Positions 8,041-16,623 are shown, counted from the stretch's first letter. The stretch is 37,693 nucleotides of DNA from Lacticigenium naphthae DSM 19658 (GCF_000425865.1 NZ_AUEG01000015.1:1-37693); one strand, 5' to 3'. Program-made: numbers and translations. The notes: generated by a model from the letters alone, not told the origin.

Positions 8041-8526
8041 TCGTATTCTCCTATCCTTTACGTATTGTTTTAACGTGCCTCAGTTACTTAGATGGTTGAA
8101 ACTATACTCCTTTCTTTAACCTTAAAAATTTCCTTAACAATCATTTTTTCTAATCATATCCATAGTACTATACCTATTGGATGTTTGTAACAATGAAAAA
8201 GCATAAATGATGAGAAAATGAATAAAATTCATTTTCAATAATCTGCCTGTTATTAAAACATGTTCAAATATAAATGTTTTGATTTGAAATAGTACAACAG
8301 GTTTAACTAGATATTCTTTTTGTATACATTTATATACAAAAAAACACAACTATACTCTGAATAATTAATTGAATGCAGAAATACAAAGTATTTATATCGG
8401 TCATCTTTTCAGAAAGTTAATAGAAACTGTAAGATTCTATTTAAACAACAGAGCGATTGTGAACTATTTATGAATTTTTTTTTACGCTTTTTTTCTCCAT
8501 TTACTCATCAATGATCATTTTCTGAT
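8041..8526. other. AT-rich upstream region of the zinc-ribbon operon
   Basis: No gene is supported here. The region should hold the operon promoter, but I could not identify convincing -35/-10 boxes. It contains one perfect palindromic hairpin at 8317-8342 (arms TTTTTGTATA / TATACAAAAA, 6-nt loop), of unknown role. The short frame 8134-8349 (-) has no ribosome binding site. Confidence 0.45.
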
Positions 8527-8550
8527 GAAAGTCTGCCTGGGCAGACTTTC
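8527..8550. repeat. Near-perfect palindrome at the array border
   Basis: GAAAGTCTGCC and GGCAGACTTTC form an 11-bp inverted repeat separated by 2 bases. No T-tract follows, so it is not an obvious terminator. It sits just before the hairpin array. Confidence 0.6.
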
Positions 8551-8563
8551 CTTAGTGATTTAC

Positions 8564-9112
8564 CAGTATGATCCTCACCGATTTGGGCAACTTCCTCAAG
8601 TCCTTGATGGTGGAGTTGACCGATTCACTTCCATTTGGTCGACTTCACTTCTCTTCTCCACTAAAGTTGCCTGATCCTCACCGATTCGAGCAACTTCTGC
8701 AAGGCTTGATAGTGAAGTTGACCGATCCGCTTCCATTCGGTCGACTTCACTCCTCTTCTCCGCTAAAGTTGCCTGATCCTCACCGATTCAGGCAACTTCG
8801 TCTAGTCACTACTAGTGAAGTTGACCGATCCACTTCCATTCGGTCGACTTCACTTCTCTTCTCCACTAAAGTTGCCTGATCTTCACCGATTCGAGCAACT
8901 TCTGCAAGGCTTGATAGTGAAGTTGACCGATCCGCTTCCATTCGGTCGACTTCACTCCTCTTCTTCCCTAAAGTTGCCTGATTCTCACCGATTCAGGCAA
9001 TTTCGTCTAGTCCCTACTAGTAAAGTTGACCGATCCACTTCCATTCGGTCGAATTCACTTCTCTTCTCCGCTAAAGTTGCCTGATCCAACCCTAATCAGG
9101 CAACTTCCTCTA
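8564..9112. repeat. Tandem hairpin array, period about 102.5 bp
   Basis: Two hairpins alternate in tandem. Type A is 33 nt: arms AAGTTGCCTGA / TCAGGCAACTT around an 11-nt loop, at 8664-8696, 8766-8798, 8869-8901, 8971-9003 and 9074-9106, with a degenerate copy near 8564-8595. Type B is 35 nt: arms GAAGTTGACCGA / TCGGTCGACTTC, with one T/G position, also around 11 nt, at 8612-8646, 8714-8748, 8817-8851, 8919-8953 and 9022-9056. Successive copies are 102 or 103 bp apart. Copies alternate between two versions (CTGCAAGGCTTGATAGT versus CGTCTAGTCACTACTAGT between hairpins), giving a 205-bp higher-order unit. That points to duplication of a dimer. Confidence 0.9.
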
Positions 9113-9159
9113 CTCCGTCCACTTCAACTTACCGAGATCCCTTAGCCCACCGAACGACG

Positions 9160-9189
9160 CAAAAAAAAGCTTGGGTATCCTCCCAAGCT
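9160..9189 (-). terminator. Terminator of the first DUF1801 gene
   Basis: On the bottom strand AGCTTGGG and CCCAAGCT form a perfect 8-bp stem with a 6-nt loop, followed by an unbroken run of T. It lies 26 bp after the stop of the gene at 9215-9583. Confidence 0.88.
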
Positions 9190-9214
9190 CCTCGCTATTA
9201 GTTATTCTTGACGC

Positions 9215-9583
9215 TTACCGCCAGAATCGTGTTTGTACTTGCTTATCTTGCCAATTGGCTTTGATGATATCATCCAACAAGTCAAAACGAATAGTGTCGT
9301 CCCATCCAATACGGAAAGAAGCACGCTCATGCATATAGCCTGCTTTTTCGATCGACCCTTGGAAGCGCTCGATCATTTTTGCATCGGTCGTGACCAAAAT
9401 AAAGTCATCAAAAATCGTAAAGCCGACAATTTCTATCCCTTTGTCTACAAACATCGGATGCAGCCCGCTCACTTTTGCCTTCAACTGTGGAAAACTCTTT
9501 TCAACATGTTCCAATAATTCCGCCATTTTTTCCAGCTTTTCCCCTGTCAACAAGTTCTTTAAAAAGGTATCAAAATGTTTCAT
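9215..9583 (-). CDS. DUF1801-family protein (copy 1)
   Basis: A 122-residue soluble protein of the DUF1801/YdhG type. Family marks are the N-terminal helical repeat (LLEHVEKSFPQLKAKV), the central HPMFVDKGIEIVGFTIF, a basic and aromatic segment with FRIGWDDTIRFDLLDDII, and the C-terminal FWR. It is clearly paralogous to the 122-residue protein at 12020-12388, with the same length, the same PMFVD motif and the same FWR end. Some relatives are annotated as iron chaperones, but I see no metal-binding motif that proves this here. A ribosome binding site (AAAGGAG) precedes the ATG. It is a single-gene unit ending at a strong terminator. Confidence 0.85.
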   Translation of the reverse strand: MKHFDTFLKNLLTGEKLEKMAELLEHVEKSFPQLKAKVSGLHPMFVDKGIEIVGFTIFDDFILVTTDAKMIERFQGSIEKAGYMHERASFRIGWDDTIRFDLLDDIIKANWQDKQVQTRFWR

Positions 9584-9750
9584 TTCTAGCGCTCCTTTGT
9601 ACTGTATTCTATCTAATTAAATTTGGAACCCCTTACAAAAAGTATACCGAAGAAAACGCAAACCTCCAAAGCATCTGATTGTGAATTTTCTTCCTCCTAT
9701 CCATTCCCGAACAATCGTACGCACTCCCAAAATTTTCTTTCATTTAATCC

Positions 9751-9778
9751 TTGACTCTCTCTAAATCCATCGTATAAT
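9751..9778 (+). promoter_or_regulatory. Promoter of the T-box/asnA unit
   Basis: TTGACT (9751-9756) and a perfect TATAAT (9773-9778) are 16 bp apart, directly upstream of the T-box leader. Confidence 0.85.
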
Positions 9779-9799
9779 AAGAAACAATACACAACACCA

Positions 9800-10055
9800 A
9801 TGCGATGATGAGAGAGTAAATCGAGGGATAGCAATAGAGAGCTGGGGATGGTGGAAACCCGGCGCCTGAACGCGGTTGAAGAACACTCGGAGCTGCCAGA
9901 GGAAAAGAAATGAGTAGACCTGGCCGGATCTCCCCGTTAACGGAGTCGGATATCGGCATGCGCCCGTATCTTAAAAGTGAGCCAAAAGCTAATCTGGGTG
10001 GTACCGCGGAAGTCCTTCCTTTCGTCCCTAATACAGGGATGGAAGGATTTTTTTT
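9800..10055 (+). ncRNA. T-box riboswitch, asparagine-type
   Basis: This leader RNA senses uncharged tRNA and controls asnA. The diagnostic T-box sequence GGGTGGTACCGCGG is at 9996-10009. It is followed by a terminator hairpin, and part of the T-box can instead pair to form the antiterminator. Stem I runs from about 9826 (AGAGAGCTGGGGATGG) to about 9896 (CTCGGAGCTG). The probable specifier is AAC at 9882-9884, followed by a purine as is usual; another AAC at 9869-9871 is the alternative. Both read Asn, which fits the downstream asparagine synthetase. Low charged tRNA-Asn would favour readthrough. Confidence 0.95.
10013..10055 (+). terminator. T-box regulated terminator
   Basis: TCCTTCC (10013-10019) pairs with GGAAGGA (10041-10047), with an inner stem TCCCT/AGGGA, and eight T residues follow. 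It ends transcription of the leader when tRNA-Asn is charged. Confidence 0.92.
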
Positions 10056-10075
10056 AATTTAAAGGAGGAAACCAG

Positions 10076-11059
10076 ATGTATCGCTCACATTTATCCATCA
10101 AAGAAACACAGAAAGCTATCAAAATCGTCAAAGTCTTTTTTGAACACGAACTGTCCGAACGCCTCAACTTGACACGCGTATCCGCGCCCTTGTTTGTCGA
10201 AACCACTTCCGGTTTGAATGACGACTTGAGTGGCATCGAACGCCCTGTCGCCTTTGATATCAAAGACAGCCAAACCGAAGTCGAAATCGTCCATTCTTTG
10301 GCCAAATGGAAACGGAAAGCCTTGAAGGACTACGACTTTGTTTTAGGGGAAGGCTTATATACAAACATGAACGCTATCCGCCGCGATGAAGTTCTGGATG
10401 TCATCCACAGTGTTTATGTGGATCAATGGGATTGGGAAAAAATCATTGCGCCGACAGACCGCAAACTAGTCACGTTGACAGAAACCGTTGAGACAATATA
10501 CAGCATTTTTCTTGAAGCAGAAATCCTGATCCATTCTTTGTATCCGTCGATCAAACCGACATTACCACAGCAGTTGACCTTTGCAACTAGTGAAGAATTA
10601 TTACAGCGCTATCCACATCTATCTTCCAAAGAGCGCGAACGCGCCTTTGCAAAAGAAGTGGGCGCCTATTTCTTGATTGGGATCGGACACCCCCTATCGC
10701 ACGGTGAACCACACGATGGCCGAGCACCCGATTATGACGACTGGACACTAAACGGAGACTTACTCTTTTACAACCCTGTCCACGATGACGTCCTAGAATT
10801 GTCTTCCATGGGCATCCGCGTAGATCCAGAAACACTGAACAGCCAACTGATTCATGCAGAGAAAACTGATAAACTGCTCTTCCCGTATCATAAATCCCTG
10901 ATGCAAGGAGAATACCCGCAGACTATTGGCGGAGGGATCGGACAATCTCGGATATGTCAGTTCCTCTTACGCAAATACCACATCGGTGAAGTCCAAATGA
11001 GCGTCTGGCCGAATGAACTCAGAGAAGATATGAAAAAACAAAACGTGTTTATACTTTAA
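10076..11059 (+). CDS. asnA: Aspartate-ammonia ligase (asparagine synthetase A)
   Basis: A 327-residue cytoplasmic enzyme that makes asparagine from aspartate, ammonia and ATP. It belongs to the class II aminoacyl-tRNA synthetase fold. Family features are the N-terminal RSHLSIKETQKAIKIVKVFF, LTRVSAPLFVETTSGLND, the segment VHSLAKWKRKAL, the active-site region GLYTNMNAIRRDE, and the C-terminal GGGIGQSRICQFLL motif 3. The length matches the usual 330. The start follows AAAGGAGG by 7 bases. It is preceded by an Asn-specific T-box, so expression should rise when charged tRNA-Asn is scarce. It is a single-gene transcript ended by a 14-bp hairpin at 11066. Confidence 0.97.
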   Translation: MYRSHLSIKETQKAIKIVKVFFEHELSERLNLTRVSAPLFVETTSGLNDDLSGIERPVAFDIKDSQTEVEIVHSLAKWKRKALKDYDFVLGEGLYTNMNAIRRDEVLDVIHSVYVDQWDWEKIIAPTDRKLVTLTETVETIYSIFLEAEILIHSLYPSIKPTLPQQLTFATSEELLQRYPHLSSKERERAFAKEVGAYFLIGIGHPLSHGEPHDGRAPDYDDWTLNGDLLFYNPVHDDVLELSSMGIRVDPETLNSQLIHAEKTDKLLFPYHKSLMQGEYPQTIGGGIGQSRICQFLLRKYHIGEVQMSVWPNELREDMKKQNVFIL

Positions 11060-11065
11060 ATCTAT

Positions 11066-11098
11066 AAAAACCTTATCCAATTTCTGGATAAGGTTTTT
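11066..11098 (+). terminator. Terminator of asnA
   Basis: A perfect 14-bp stem (AAAAACCTTATCCA / TGGATAAGGTTTTT) with the 5-nt loop ATTTC, 7 bp after the asnA stop. The A- and T-rich ends let it act in both directions. Confidence 0.9.
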
Positions 11099-11193
11099 AC
11101 TATTGAAATATCAAAGTATACATATTTGCTTCTACTTAATTCATATTCTAAGAACAATTCCATCATTTTATTATTATAGAGTTTTTCTAAATC

Positions 11194-11994
11194 TCAAGGT
11201 AACCTTACCGCACAAGACATATTTCCAGGAATTTCTCCCATCGCAATGCCGATAGAGAAATTATAAAATTCATTATTTGAAAACTGAATATTATTTTTCA
11301 ATGTAACTAATGAGTCAGACCGAATTTTATAACCTTTTTGATTATACATAAGGAATCCTTTTTTAATATGAATAGAATAGGGAACTTCAAATTCAATTTC
11401 TATAAAAATCTTGTTTTGCTGATTATTAATTTTTAATCTATTATTCTTAAAAGTTATATCCCAAAAATCTAACCTGCTTACTATTTCGTTATTAATAATT
11501 TCTAGTACCACTTTATTATACTCATCAAATAATTTTAGATAAAGATTTAACCTACCTTCTTTTACAGTAAAAGCAATTAATGGGACTCCGTCTATGACAA
11601 TTGGAACCATTAAATAAAAGTTTGAATTATACTTTAATGGATTCATTTTAAAATATGAATTTGCAACTCCAATAGATAATTTTGCAATATCCTCATTATT
11701 AAATATTTTATATCCCAACATCATGCTCGGCCAAAAATCTTTTCCTTTATTATGAGGATTTTTATTTTTGTATATCACTTCTTGGTTACTGATTAATCCT
11801 TTGGTAACCATTGTATGACAATTTGAACACAAACATGTTAGATTGGCAGCACTATGTATCTTCACTTCATGCCATGGAATAATATGATGATATTCAATAA
11901 GCGGATTTCCACAAAATATACAACCAAACTTACAATATTGCCGAACCTCTCTTTTTATTTTTTCCGGGATAGCATCTCTTTTAACTATGCTCAA
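11194..11994 (-). CDS. HNH endonuclease-domain protein
   Basis: A 266-residue protein. Its N-terminal HNH nuclease domain has zinc-binding C25-x-x-C28 and C56-x-x-C59, and the catalytic-type residues H36, H37, N51 and H60 (YHHIIPWHE...NLTCLCSNCH). Such domains cut DNA. The remaining 170 residues look beta-rich and asparagine/isoleucine-rich, and I do not recognise them; they may bind a partner or DNA. The base composition is far more AT-rich than asnA or the lac genes around it, suggesting transfer. AAGGAGGATG precedes the ATG, and the gene follows a DUF1801 gene by 25 bp in the same direction, so the two may be co-transcribed. A role in phage or plasmid defence is inferred, not shown. Confidence 0.8.
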   Translation of the reverse strand: MSIVKRDAIPEKIKREVRQYCKFGCIFCGNPLIEYHHIIPWHEVKIHSAANLTCLCSNCHTMVTKGLISNQEVIYKNKNPHNKGKDFWPSMMLGYKIFNNEDIAKLSIGVANSYFKMNPLKYNSNFYLMVPIVIDGVPLIAFTVKEGRLNLYLKLFDEYNKVVLEIINNEIVSRLDFWDITFKNNRLKINNQQNKIFIEIEFEVPYSIHIKKGFLMYNQKGYKIRSDSLVTLKNNIQFSNNEFYNFSIGIAMGEIPGNMSCAVRLP

Positions 11995-12019
11995 GCGGGC
12001 ATCCTCCTTAATACAAATT

Positions 12020-12388
12020 TCATCGCCAAAACTTCGTGCTGTCGATTTTATCTTCTATATTAAACGCGATGATTTTGTCTAACAATTCGAAATCTACGGC
12101 TTCATTCCATTTGATCCGAAAAAGCTGTTTCGAATAAGAATAGCCCACTCTATCAAATTCTTCTGCAAACTTTTGGATCCCTCTGGCTTCAGGAGCCACA
12201 GCGATATGGGGTTTCGCTACACTAAACGCAATAATGAACGTACCGTGATCCACGAACATCGGTTGATTCCACTTCACTGCTTTTTCCATATGCGGATATT
12301 TCTCTGCAATATGTCTCAGGATCTCTTCCATCCGTTCTCTTTTTGGACCTTCCTCGATCCCACTTAAAAACTCTTCAAATTCCTTCAT
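12020..12388 (-). CDS. DUF1801-family protein (copy 2)
   Basis: A 122-residue protein paralogous to the one at 9215-9583. It shares the layout KEFEEFLSG, HIAEKYPHMEKAVKWNQP, PMFVDHGTFIIAFSV, a strand AVAPEARGIQKFAEEF, LFRIKWNEAVDFELLDKII, and the FWR end. This copy keeps the KWNQPMF tryptophan and the HIAVAPEA segment typical of DUF1801, whereas copy 1 has changed them, so this one may be closer to the ancestral form. The start lacks a strong Shine-Dalgarno sequence (GAGGGGTAGTGACTAT before ATG). It lies just upstream of the HNH gene. The function of the family is not established. Confidence 0.85.
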   Translation of the reverse strand: MKEFEEFLSGIEEGPKRERMEEILRHIAEKYPHMEKAVKWNQPMFVDHGTFIIAFSVAKPHIAVAPEARGIQKFAEEFDRVGYSYSKQLFRIKWNEAVDFELLDKIIAFNIEDKIDSTKFWR

Positions 12389-12533
12389 ATAGTCACTACC
12401 CCTCGAAGTTGTTACCGTTAGTATATCAAATCCTCCTATCTTCCCAAAAAATAAGGCTTTTAGTTTTTTCTTTCTAAAATGAAACTATCGGCTACTTACC
12501 AACAAACTCCACTTCTTATTAACTGTTTCAAAG

Positions 12534-12574
12534 CAAAAAAAGGCACTCATACGTCAATTTGTATGCGTGCCTTT
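12534..12574. terminator. Bidirectional terminator after lacD
   Basis: AGGCACTCATAC (12541-12552) and GTATGCGTGCCT (12561-12572) pair with one mismatch around an 8-nt loop, with an A run on the left and TTTT on the right. On the bottom strand it ends the long aga-lac operon. Confidence 0.88.
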
Positions 12575-12610
12575 TCTGCTTTTCCATTAACGATCCACTT
12601 TTTTCCTAGT

Positions 12611-13621
12611 CTATTTTTCTTCTAATTTTATCTTGTCGAACCACGGTTGTGATGATGACATGACCACTTTATTCAAATCAGTGATGTTTTTAACGCCTTG
12701 ATCTTGTAGCCATTCTCTTCCTTTTTCTTTCCCTTCAGCTGCATATGGTTTCACACTGTTTTTCCATGTCGCACGACCACATAAAACGCCATTGAATGTT
12801 GAGCCAGCCTCTTGTGCAAAGACTAAAGTATCTTGGAATAGTTGCGCGCTTACTCCTGCACTTAAGAAGATGAAAGGTAAGTCTGTAGCAGCACTTTGGT
12901 CTTTGAAATGTTTCATCGCTTCTGCTTTTGTATAGACAACAGCATCAGCTTCTGCGAAACCTTCTACATAGTTCATGTTTACAGGGACTTCGACTTTTAA
13001 TACGTCCACATTGTAACGTGGTTTAGAAAATTCTTTCATTGCGTTCATGACTTTTCCAGGTTTGACTTTTGCAAATTCTTTCCCTTTATTGTCATCATTT
13101 GTTGCATCGTAAGTGAGGATTTCTAAGAAGAACGGAATATCTTCACCTAGACATTCTGAACCCACACGTTCCATGTATACGTGCTTGAATTCATTGATTT
13201 TTTTGTCTTCATCTGCATCGTAATAAAGCAAGAATTTGACCGCATCTACGCCTTGTTCTTTCAATCGTTTAGCTGACCATTCTTCGAGTAGATCTGGCAA
13301 GCGTCCTATTTCAGTAGCATCATAGCCTGTTTTTTCATAAGCTAAAAGTAATCCGGAATTTTTATCTCTTACCTTTGTAGCTGGTAGGCCGTATTCTGGA
13401 TCTAATAGAATAGCAGTTGAATAAGGTGTCAATTCTGCAGAAATCAATTTTTTAAATTCCTTGATCCCCTCGTCTCCTAAATCTGTAGGAGTATCTTGAG
13501 CGATCATCTTTTTCAGCGAACCGCGTTGATCGATGGCCAGTGCAGAGATGATACCATTTTCATCAGATAGGCGTTGTAAAGCTTCGTATTTGTTTTTGCT
13601 AACGTATTTCATGTAATTCAC
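12611..13621 (-). CDS. lacD: Tagatose 1,6-diphosphate aldolase
   Basis: A 336-residue class I aldolase that splits tagatose 1,6-bisphosphate into dihydroxyacetone phosphate and glyceraldehyde 3-phosphate. It shows LacD family segments: [25 protein letters not shown], a [14 protein letters not shown] strand whose lysine is the likely Schiff-base residue, and [14 protein letters not shown] followed by [11 protein letters not shown]. The length fits the family (about 325-340). It is the last gene of the operon, 2 bp after lacC, and its stop is followed by a terminator. With lacC, nagA and agaS it completes conversion of N-acetylgalactosamine to triose phosphates. lacA and lacB are absent, as expected when AgaS supplies tagatose-6-phosphate directly. 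Confidence 0.96.
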   Translation of the reverse strand: MNYMKYVSKNKYEALQRLSDENGIISALAIDQRGSLKKMIAQDTPTDLGDEGIKEFKKLISAELTPYSTAILLDPEYGLPATKVRDKNSGLLLAYEKTGYDATEIGRLPDLLEEWSAKRLKEQGVDAVKFLLYYDADEDKKINEFKHVYMERVGSECLGEDIPFFLEILTYDATNDDNKGKEFAKVKPGKVMNAMKEFSKPRYNVDVLKVEVPVNMNYVEGFAEADAVVYTKAEAMKHFKDQSAATDLPFIFLSAGVSAQLFQDTLVFAQEAGSTFNGVLCGRATWKNSVKPYAAEGKEKGREWLQDQGVKNITDLNKVVMSSSQPWFDKIKLEEK

Positions 13622-13623
13622 TC

Positions 13624-14559
13624 CTACAATTTTTTTATTTGAATTTGTTTGACTATTGTTTCAAAGTTCTCTTTATTGATGTGTCCCGTTTTTTCTTCCA
13701 TTGCATTCAATATCCCAGCTGTCATCGCTGTCTGTATGATTTCTTCCGGAGAATAATTCAACTCCACACCCATAGCAATACCCGCGACTGTAGAATCTCC
13801 CGATCCGACTGGGTTGACTGCTTGAACTTTTGGAATCGAAACGGCATAAAAATCTTTGCCCCATTTGACTATGGCTCCATCTTTCCCTTTTGACAATACT
13901 ATACCCATGATCCCGTCAAAGTTCTTATGGCTTAAAGCTTTTACTTGATCGTCCGTCGTTGGCAGTGACTGCCCAACAATGCTTTCGATTTCTTCCAGAT
14001 TGGGTTTGATGACATAAGGTTTTTCTTTATGCTTCAATACTTCCATTAAATAGTTTCCACTAGAATCTAAAATCACTTTGCAGTGTTCCCGATTGCATAG
14101 GGCAATTACTTTTGTGTAATAATCTACTGACAGTCCTTTAGGTAAACTGCCTGAAACAGTTACTGTTTTACTATTTTGCGTGAGCAACTGAGTTAAATGG
14201 GTCAAGAAATTTTCGCCTTCTTGTTCAGAGAGCGTTGGTCCCGCTTCTAAAATTTCTGTTTGTTTCCCATCGTCATGGATAATGGCGATACAGTTTCTCG
14301 ACTCTTTTTCAATAGTTAAAAAACCATCTTCTACGTTATCTTTAACAATATTCTGTTTGATAAAATCTCCGATCGTTCCACCTAAAACACCAGTGGCTGT
14401 AACCGGTTGTTCCAACTGAGCTAATACACGGGCGACATTCAGCCCTTTACCACCAGCTGTTTTTGAATAATTAGTCACTCTGTTGACTCCATCTATTGTT
14501 AACTGGTCCAATTTATAAGAAATATCCACTGAAGGATTCATAGTAATCGTTACAATCAT
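13624..14559 (-). CDS. lacC: Tagatose-6-phosphate kinase (PfkB family)
   Basis: A 311-residue sugar kinase that phosphorylates tagatose-6-phosphate at C1 using ATP. The first PfkB signature ([14 protein letters not shown]) lies near residues 37-50. The second, with the catalytic aspartate ([16 protein letters not shown]), lies near residue 250. The N-terminus [17 protein letters not shown] is typical of the LacC/FruK branch. Its place between nagA and lacD selects LacC over 1-phosphofructokinase. It starts 10 bp after nagA and ends 2 bp before lacD, so translation is probably coupled. LacC enzymes often also accept fructose-6-phosphate derivatives. Confidence 0.94.
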   Translation of the reverse strand: MIVTITMNPSVDISYKLDQLTIDGVNRVTNYSKTAGGKGLNVARVLAQLEQPVTATGVLGGTIGDFIKQNIVKDNVEDGFLTIEKESRNCIAIIHDDGKQTEILEAGPTLSEQEGENFLTHLTQLLTQNSKTVTVSGSLPKGLSVDYYTKVIALCNREHCKVILDSSGNYLMEVLKHKEKPYVIKPNLEEIESIVGQSLPTTDDQVKALSHKNFDGIMGIVLSKGKDGAIVKWGKDFYAVSIPKVQAVNPVGSGDSTVAGIAMGVELNYSPEEIIQTAMTAGILNAMEEKTGHINKENFETIVKQIQIKKL

Positions 14560-14569
14560 TCGTTCAACC

Positions 14570-15718
14570 CTACTCTCTTACATATCTGCGTACACCATTT
14601 ACAAAAGTGGCTTGCAAATCTAATTCTTTATCCAAGACGATAAAATCAGCTGCTATACCTTTTTCAATATAGCCACAATCACTTAAGCCTATGGATTCAC
14701 ATGGAATTTGCGATGCCATTTTAATTGCTTCAGCTGGCGTTGCTATTCCCCAATCGACGACATTTTTCACAGCATCTTTTAGTTTCAATATACTTCCGGC
14801 AAGACTTCCTGTGTCGATTTTTGCCATACCGTCTTCTACGAACACTTCAAATTCGCCAAGCATATACTGTCCGTCTGGTTTCCCTCCGGCCATCATACAA
14901 TCAGAGATCAGGATCGTTTCATCTCTGCCTCTTTGATTCATTAAAATATTTGCTGCTACAGGATGAACATGATTCCCATCGCAGATAATTTCAGCGTAGG
15001 CGTTTGGAACTGTCATAGCTGCTCCGACCGCTCCTGGTTCACGGTGATGTAGTCCATTCATTCCATTAAACGTATGCGTAAATATGGATGCGCCTGTCTT
15101 GACTGCTTCCGTAGCGATCTCATAGGTGGCATCCGTATGCGCGATGGCTACTTTGATCTGTTGACTCGCAGCGTATTCAATAAACGCTTTGGTGCCTTCG
15201 CGTTCTGGTGCAATGGCTATTTTTACGATAGTGTTTTGAGACAATTCTTGCCATTTCTTGAGTATGTCAATAGAAGGATCCATGAAATATCCAGGATTTT
15301 GTGCGCCTTTATGCTTTTCTGTAAAGAACGGTCCTTCAAGAAAAATACCTTTCGCTTTTGCTCCTTCAACCTCGTTGATATGCTCTCCAATTGTTTGAAC
15401 GACTTCGTTTAATGATTCAATAGATGAAGTTAAGGTAGTCGGAAGAAAAGAAGTAACTCCACAAGATAATAGATCCACGGACATTTGTTTGAATCCATTC
15501 GCATTGTTGTCCATAATGTCGTTCCCATTGTATCCATGAATATGGGTATCAACCAATCCAGGGCCGATCCAATAACCAGTATAATCCAGTAATTGGTCAT
15601 ACTTTTCTGGTTCTCGTTCACAAAAAATATCGAATAGTCCATCTCTAATAATCAAATAGCCTGCTTCTGTCTCTCTATTTTTCAAAAAGAATTTATCTGC
15701 TTTAATGACTTGCTTCAT
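14570..15718 (-). CDS. nagA: N-acetylgalactosamine/glucosamine-6-phosphate deacetylase
   Basis: A 382-residue amidohydrolase that removes acetate from N-acetylated hexosamine-6-phosphate. Metal and catalytic motifs are present: DTHIHGYNGND (residues about 56-66), the glutamate of FLEGPFF, AIAHTDATYE, THTFNGMNGLHHREPG, and the aspartate in LISDCMMAGG. The length is standard. In this operon the substrate is most likely N-acetylgalactosamine-6-phosphate (the AgaA role), although the family also uses the glucosamine form. A hairpin (15747-15770) separates it from the upstream PTS IID gene and may tune its level. Ten bases separate its stop from lacC. Confidence 0.94.
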   Translation of the reverse strand: MKQVIKADKFFLKNRETEAGYLIIRDGLFDIFCEREPEKYDQLLDYTGYWIGPGLVDTHIHGYNGNDIMDNNANGFKQMSVDLLSCGVTSFLPTTLTSSIESLNEVVQTIGEHINEVEGAKAKGIFLEGPFFTEKHKGAQNPGYFMDPSIDILKKWQELSQNTIVKIAIAPEREGTKAFIEYAASQQIKVAIAHTDATYEIATEAVKTGASIFTHTFNGMNGLHHREPGAVGAAMTVPNAYAEIICDGNHVHPVAANILMNQRGRDETILISDCMMAGGKPDGQYMLGEFEVFVEDGMAKIDTGSLAGSILKLKDAVKNVVDWGIATPAEAIKMASQIPCESIGLSDCGYIEKGIAADFIVLDKELDLQATFVNGVRRYVRE

Positions 15719-15746
15719 TTATATTCACCCTTACTTTACATAAAGA

Positions 15747-15770
15747 AAAGGGCATAGTAGCATGCCCTTT
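15747..15770 (-). terminator. Intra-operon hairpin between PTS IID and nagA
   Basis: AAAGGGCAT and ATGCCCTTT form a perfect 9-bp stem with a 6-nt loop, and on the bottom strand TTCTTTATG follows. Inside the operon it may act as a partial terminator, lowering the enzyme genes relative to the transporter genes, or protect the upstream message. Confidence 0.7.
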
Positions 15771-15780
15771 CTCAAGTTGA

Positions 15781-16623
15781 TTACATAACTCCGAGTATAC
15801 TACCTGCTAAACCAAGTACGATTGTCATTCCAATCAAAGTTAGCGGTGATCTACCTTTTTTCAATAACCAGTAACACAACATTGTATACAATAATGGAAG
15901 TAGACCTGGCATTATTGCATCAATAACTTCTCCTTGAATATCAACAGGGATCTCACCGGCCTGTATCGTCCAATTCAGAGAAAGGTTGATATAGGAAGCG
16001 ACCAAAGCTCCTACGACCATCATTCCGACAATAGAAGCAGCTCTTGATACTTTCTTCGTTCCTTCTTTTAGGACTGTGATCGCGCGCGTACCCATACCAT
16101 ATCCATAATGCATCAAGAAGAATCTCAAGAAGAAATGGACTAAGTTAAAGGCAACTAAGAATATGATCGGTCCAGCGACGTTTCCTTCTGCGGATAATGA
16201 AGCAGCGATCCCACCTGTTATAGGTAACAGTGTTAGCCAGAAAAGTGCATCTCCGATTCCGCCTAAAGGACCCATTAAAGCCACTTTGATCCCGCGAATC
16301 GTTTCCCGTTTTTCTTTATTTTCTTCCATCGCCAAAATGACACCTTGTACAAAGGTTATAAGGAATGGATGGGTATTAAAGAATTGCATATGATCTTGTA
16401 ATGCGTTAGACAAGTCATGGTCATTTGTATGGATTTTTTTCAATCCTGGGATCAGACTGTATGTCCACCCACCACCTTGCATACGTTCATAGTTGAATGA
16501 GCTTTGGAGTAATAGAGATCTCCAGACCATTTTATTCAAATCTTTTTTAGTCAATACTTTCTCAGTTGAGGGATCTTGAATTTCGTTGCTGATGACTTCT
16601 TCGTTTTGGTTATTATATTCCAT
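15781..16623 (-). CDS. agaD: PTS mannose-family IID component (GalNAc type)
   Basis: A 280-residue membrane subunit of a mannose-class phosphotransferase system. It forms the sugar channel with IIC. I choose the ATG at 16623, which AGGAGG precedes by 9 bases; a longer frame from 16644 has no such site. The sequence has KKDLNKMVWRSLLLQSSFNYERMQG, GGGWTYSLIPGLKKI, the family motif GIKVALMGPLGGIGDALFW, and C-terminal membrane segments. It overlaps the end of the IIC gene by 11 bp, indicating translational coupling. Assignment to N-acetylgalactosamine rests on the operon's other genes. Confidence 0.93.
   Translation of the reverse strand: MEYNNQNEEVISNEIQDPSTEKVLTKKDLNKMVWRSLLLQSSFNYERMQGGGWTYSLIPGLKKIHTNDHDLSNALQDHMQFFNTHPFLITFVQGVILAMEENKEKRETIRGIKVALMGPLGGIGDALFWLTLLPITGGIAASLSAEGNVAGPIIFLVAFNLVHFFLRFFLMHYGYGMGTRAITVLKEGTKKVSRAASIVGMMVVGALVASYINLSLNWTIQAGEIPVDIQGEVIDAIMPGLLPLLYTMLCYWLLKKGRSPLTLIGMTIVLGLAGSILGVM

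Noticed and set aside
8134..8349. 71-codon bottom-strand frame upstream of the TcaA-like gene
   Set aside because: No ribosome binding site and no recognisable sequence; it overlaps the AT-rich hairpin.
8568..9084. Two overlapping top-strand frames encoding repeats such as LTDPLPFGRLHSSSPLKLPD
   Set aside because: They are translations of the hairpin array. The 102/103-bp spacing breaks the frame from copy to copy, there is no ribosome binding site, and the strong palindromes explain the repetition better.
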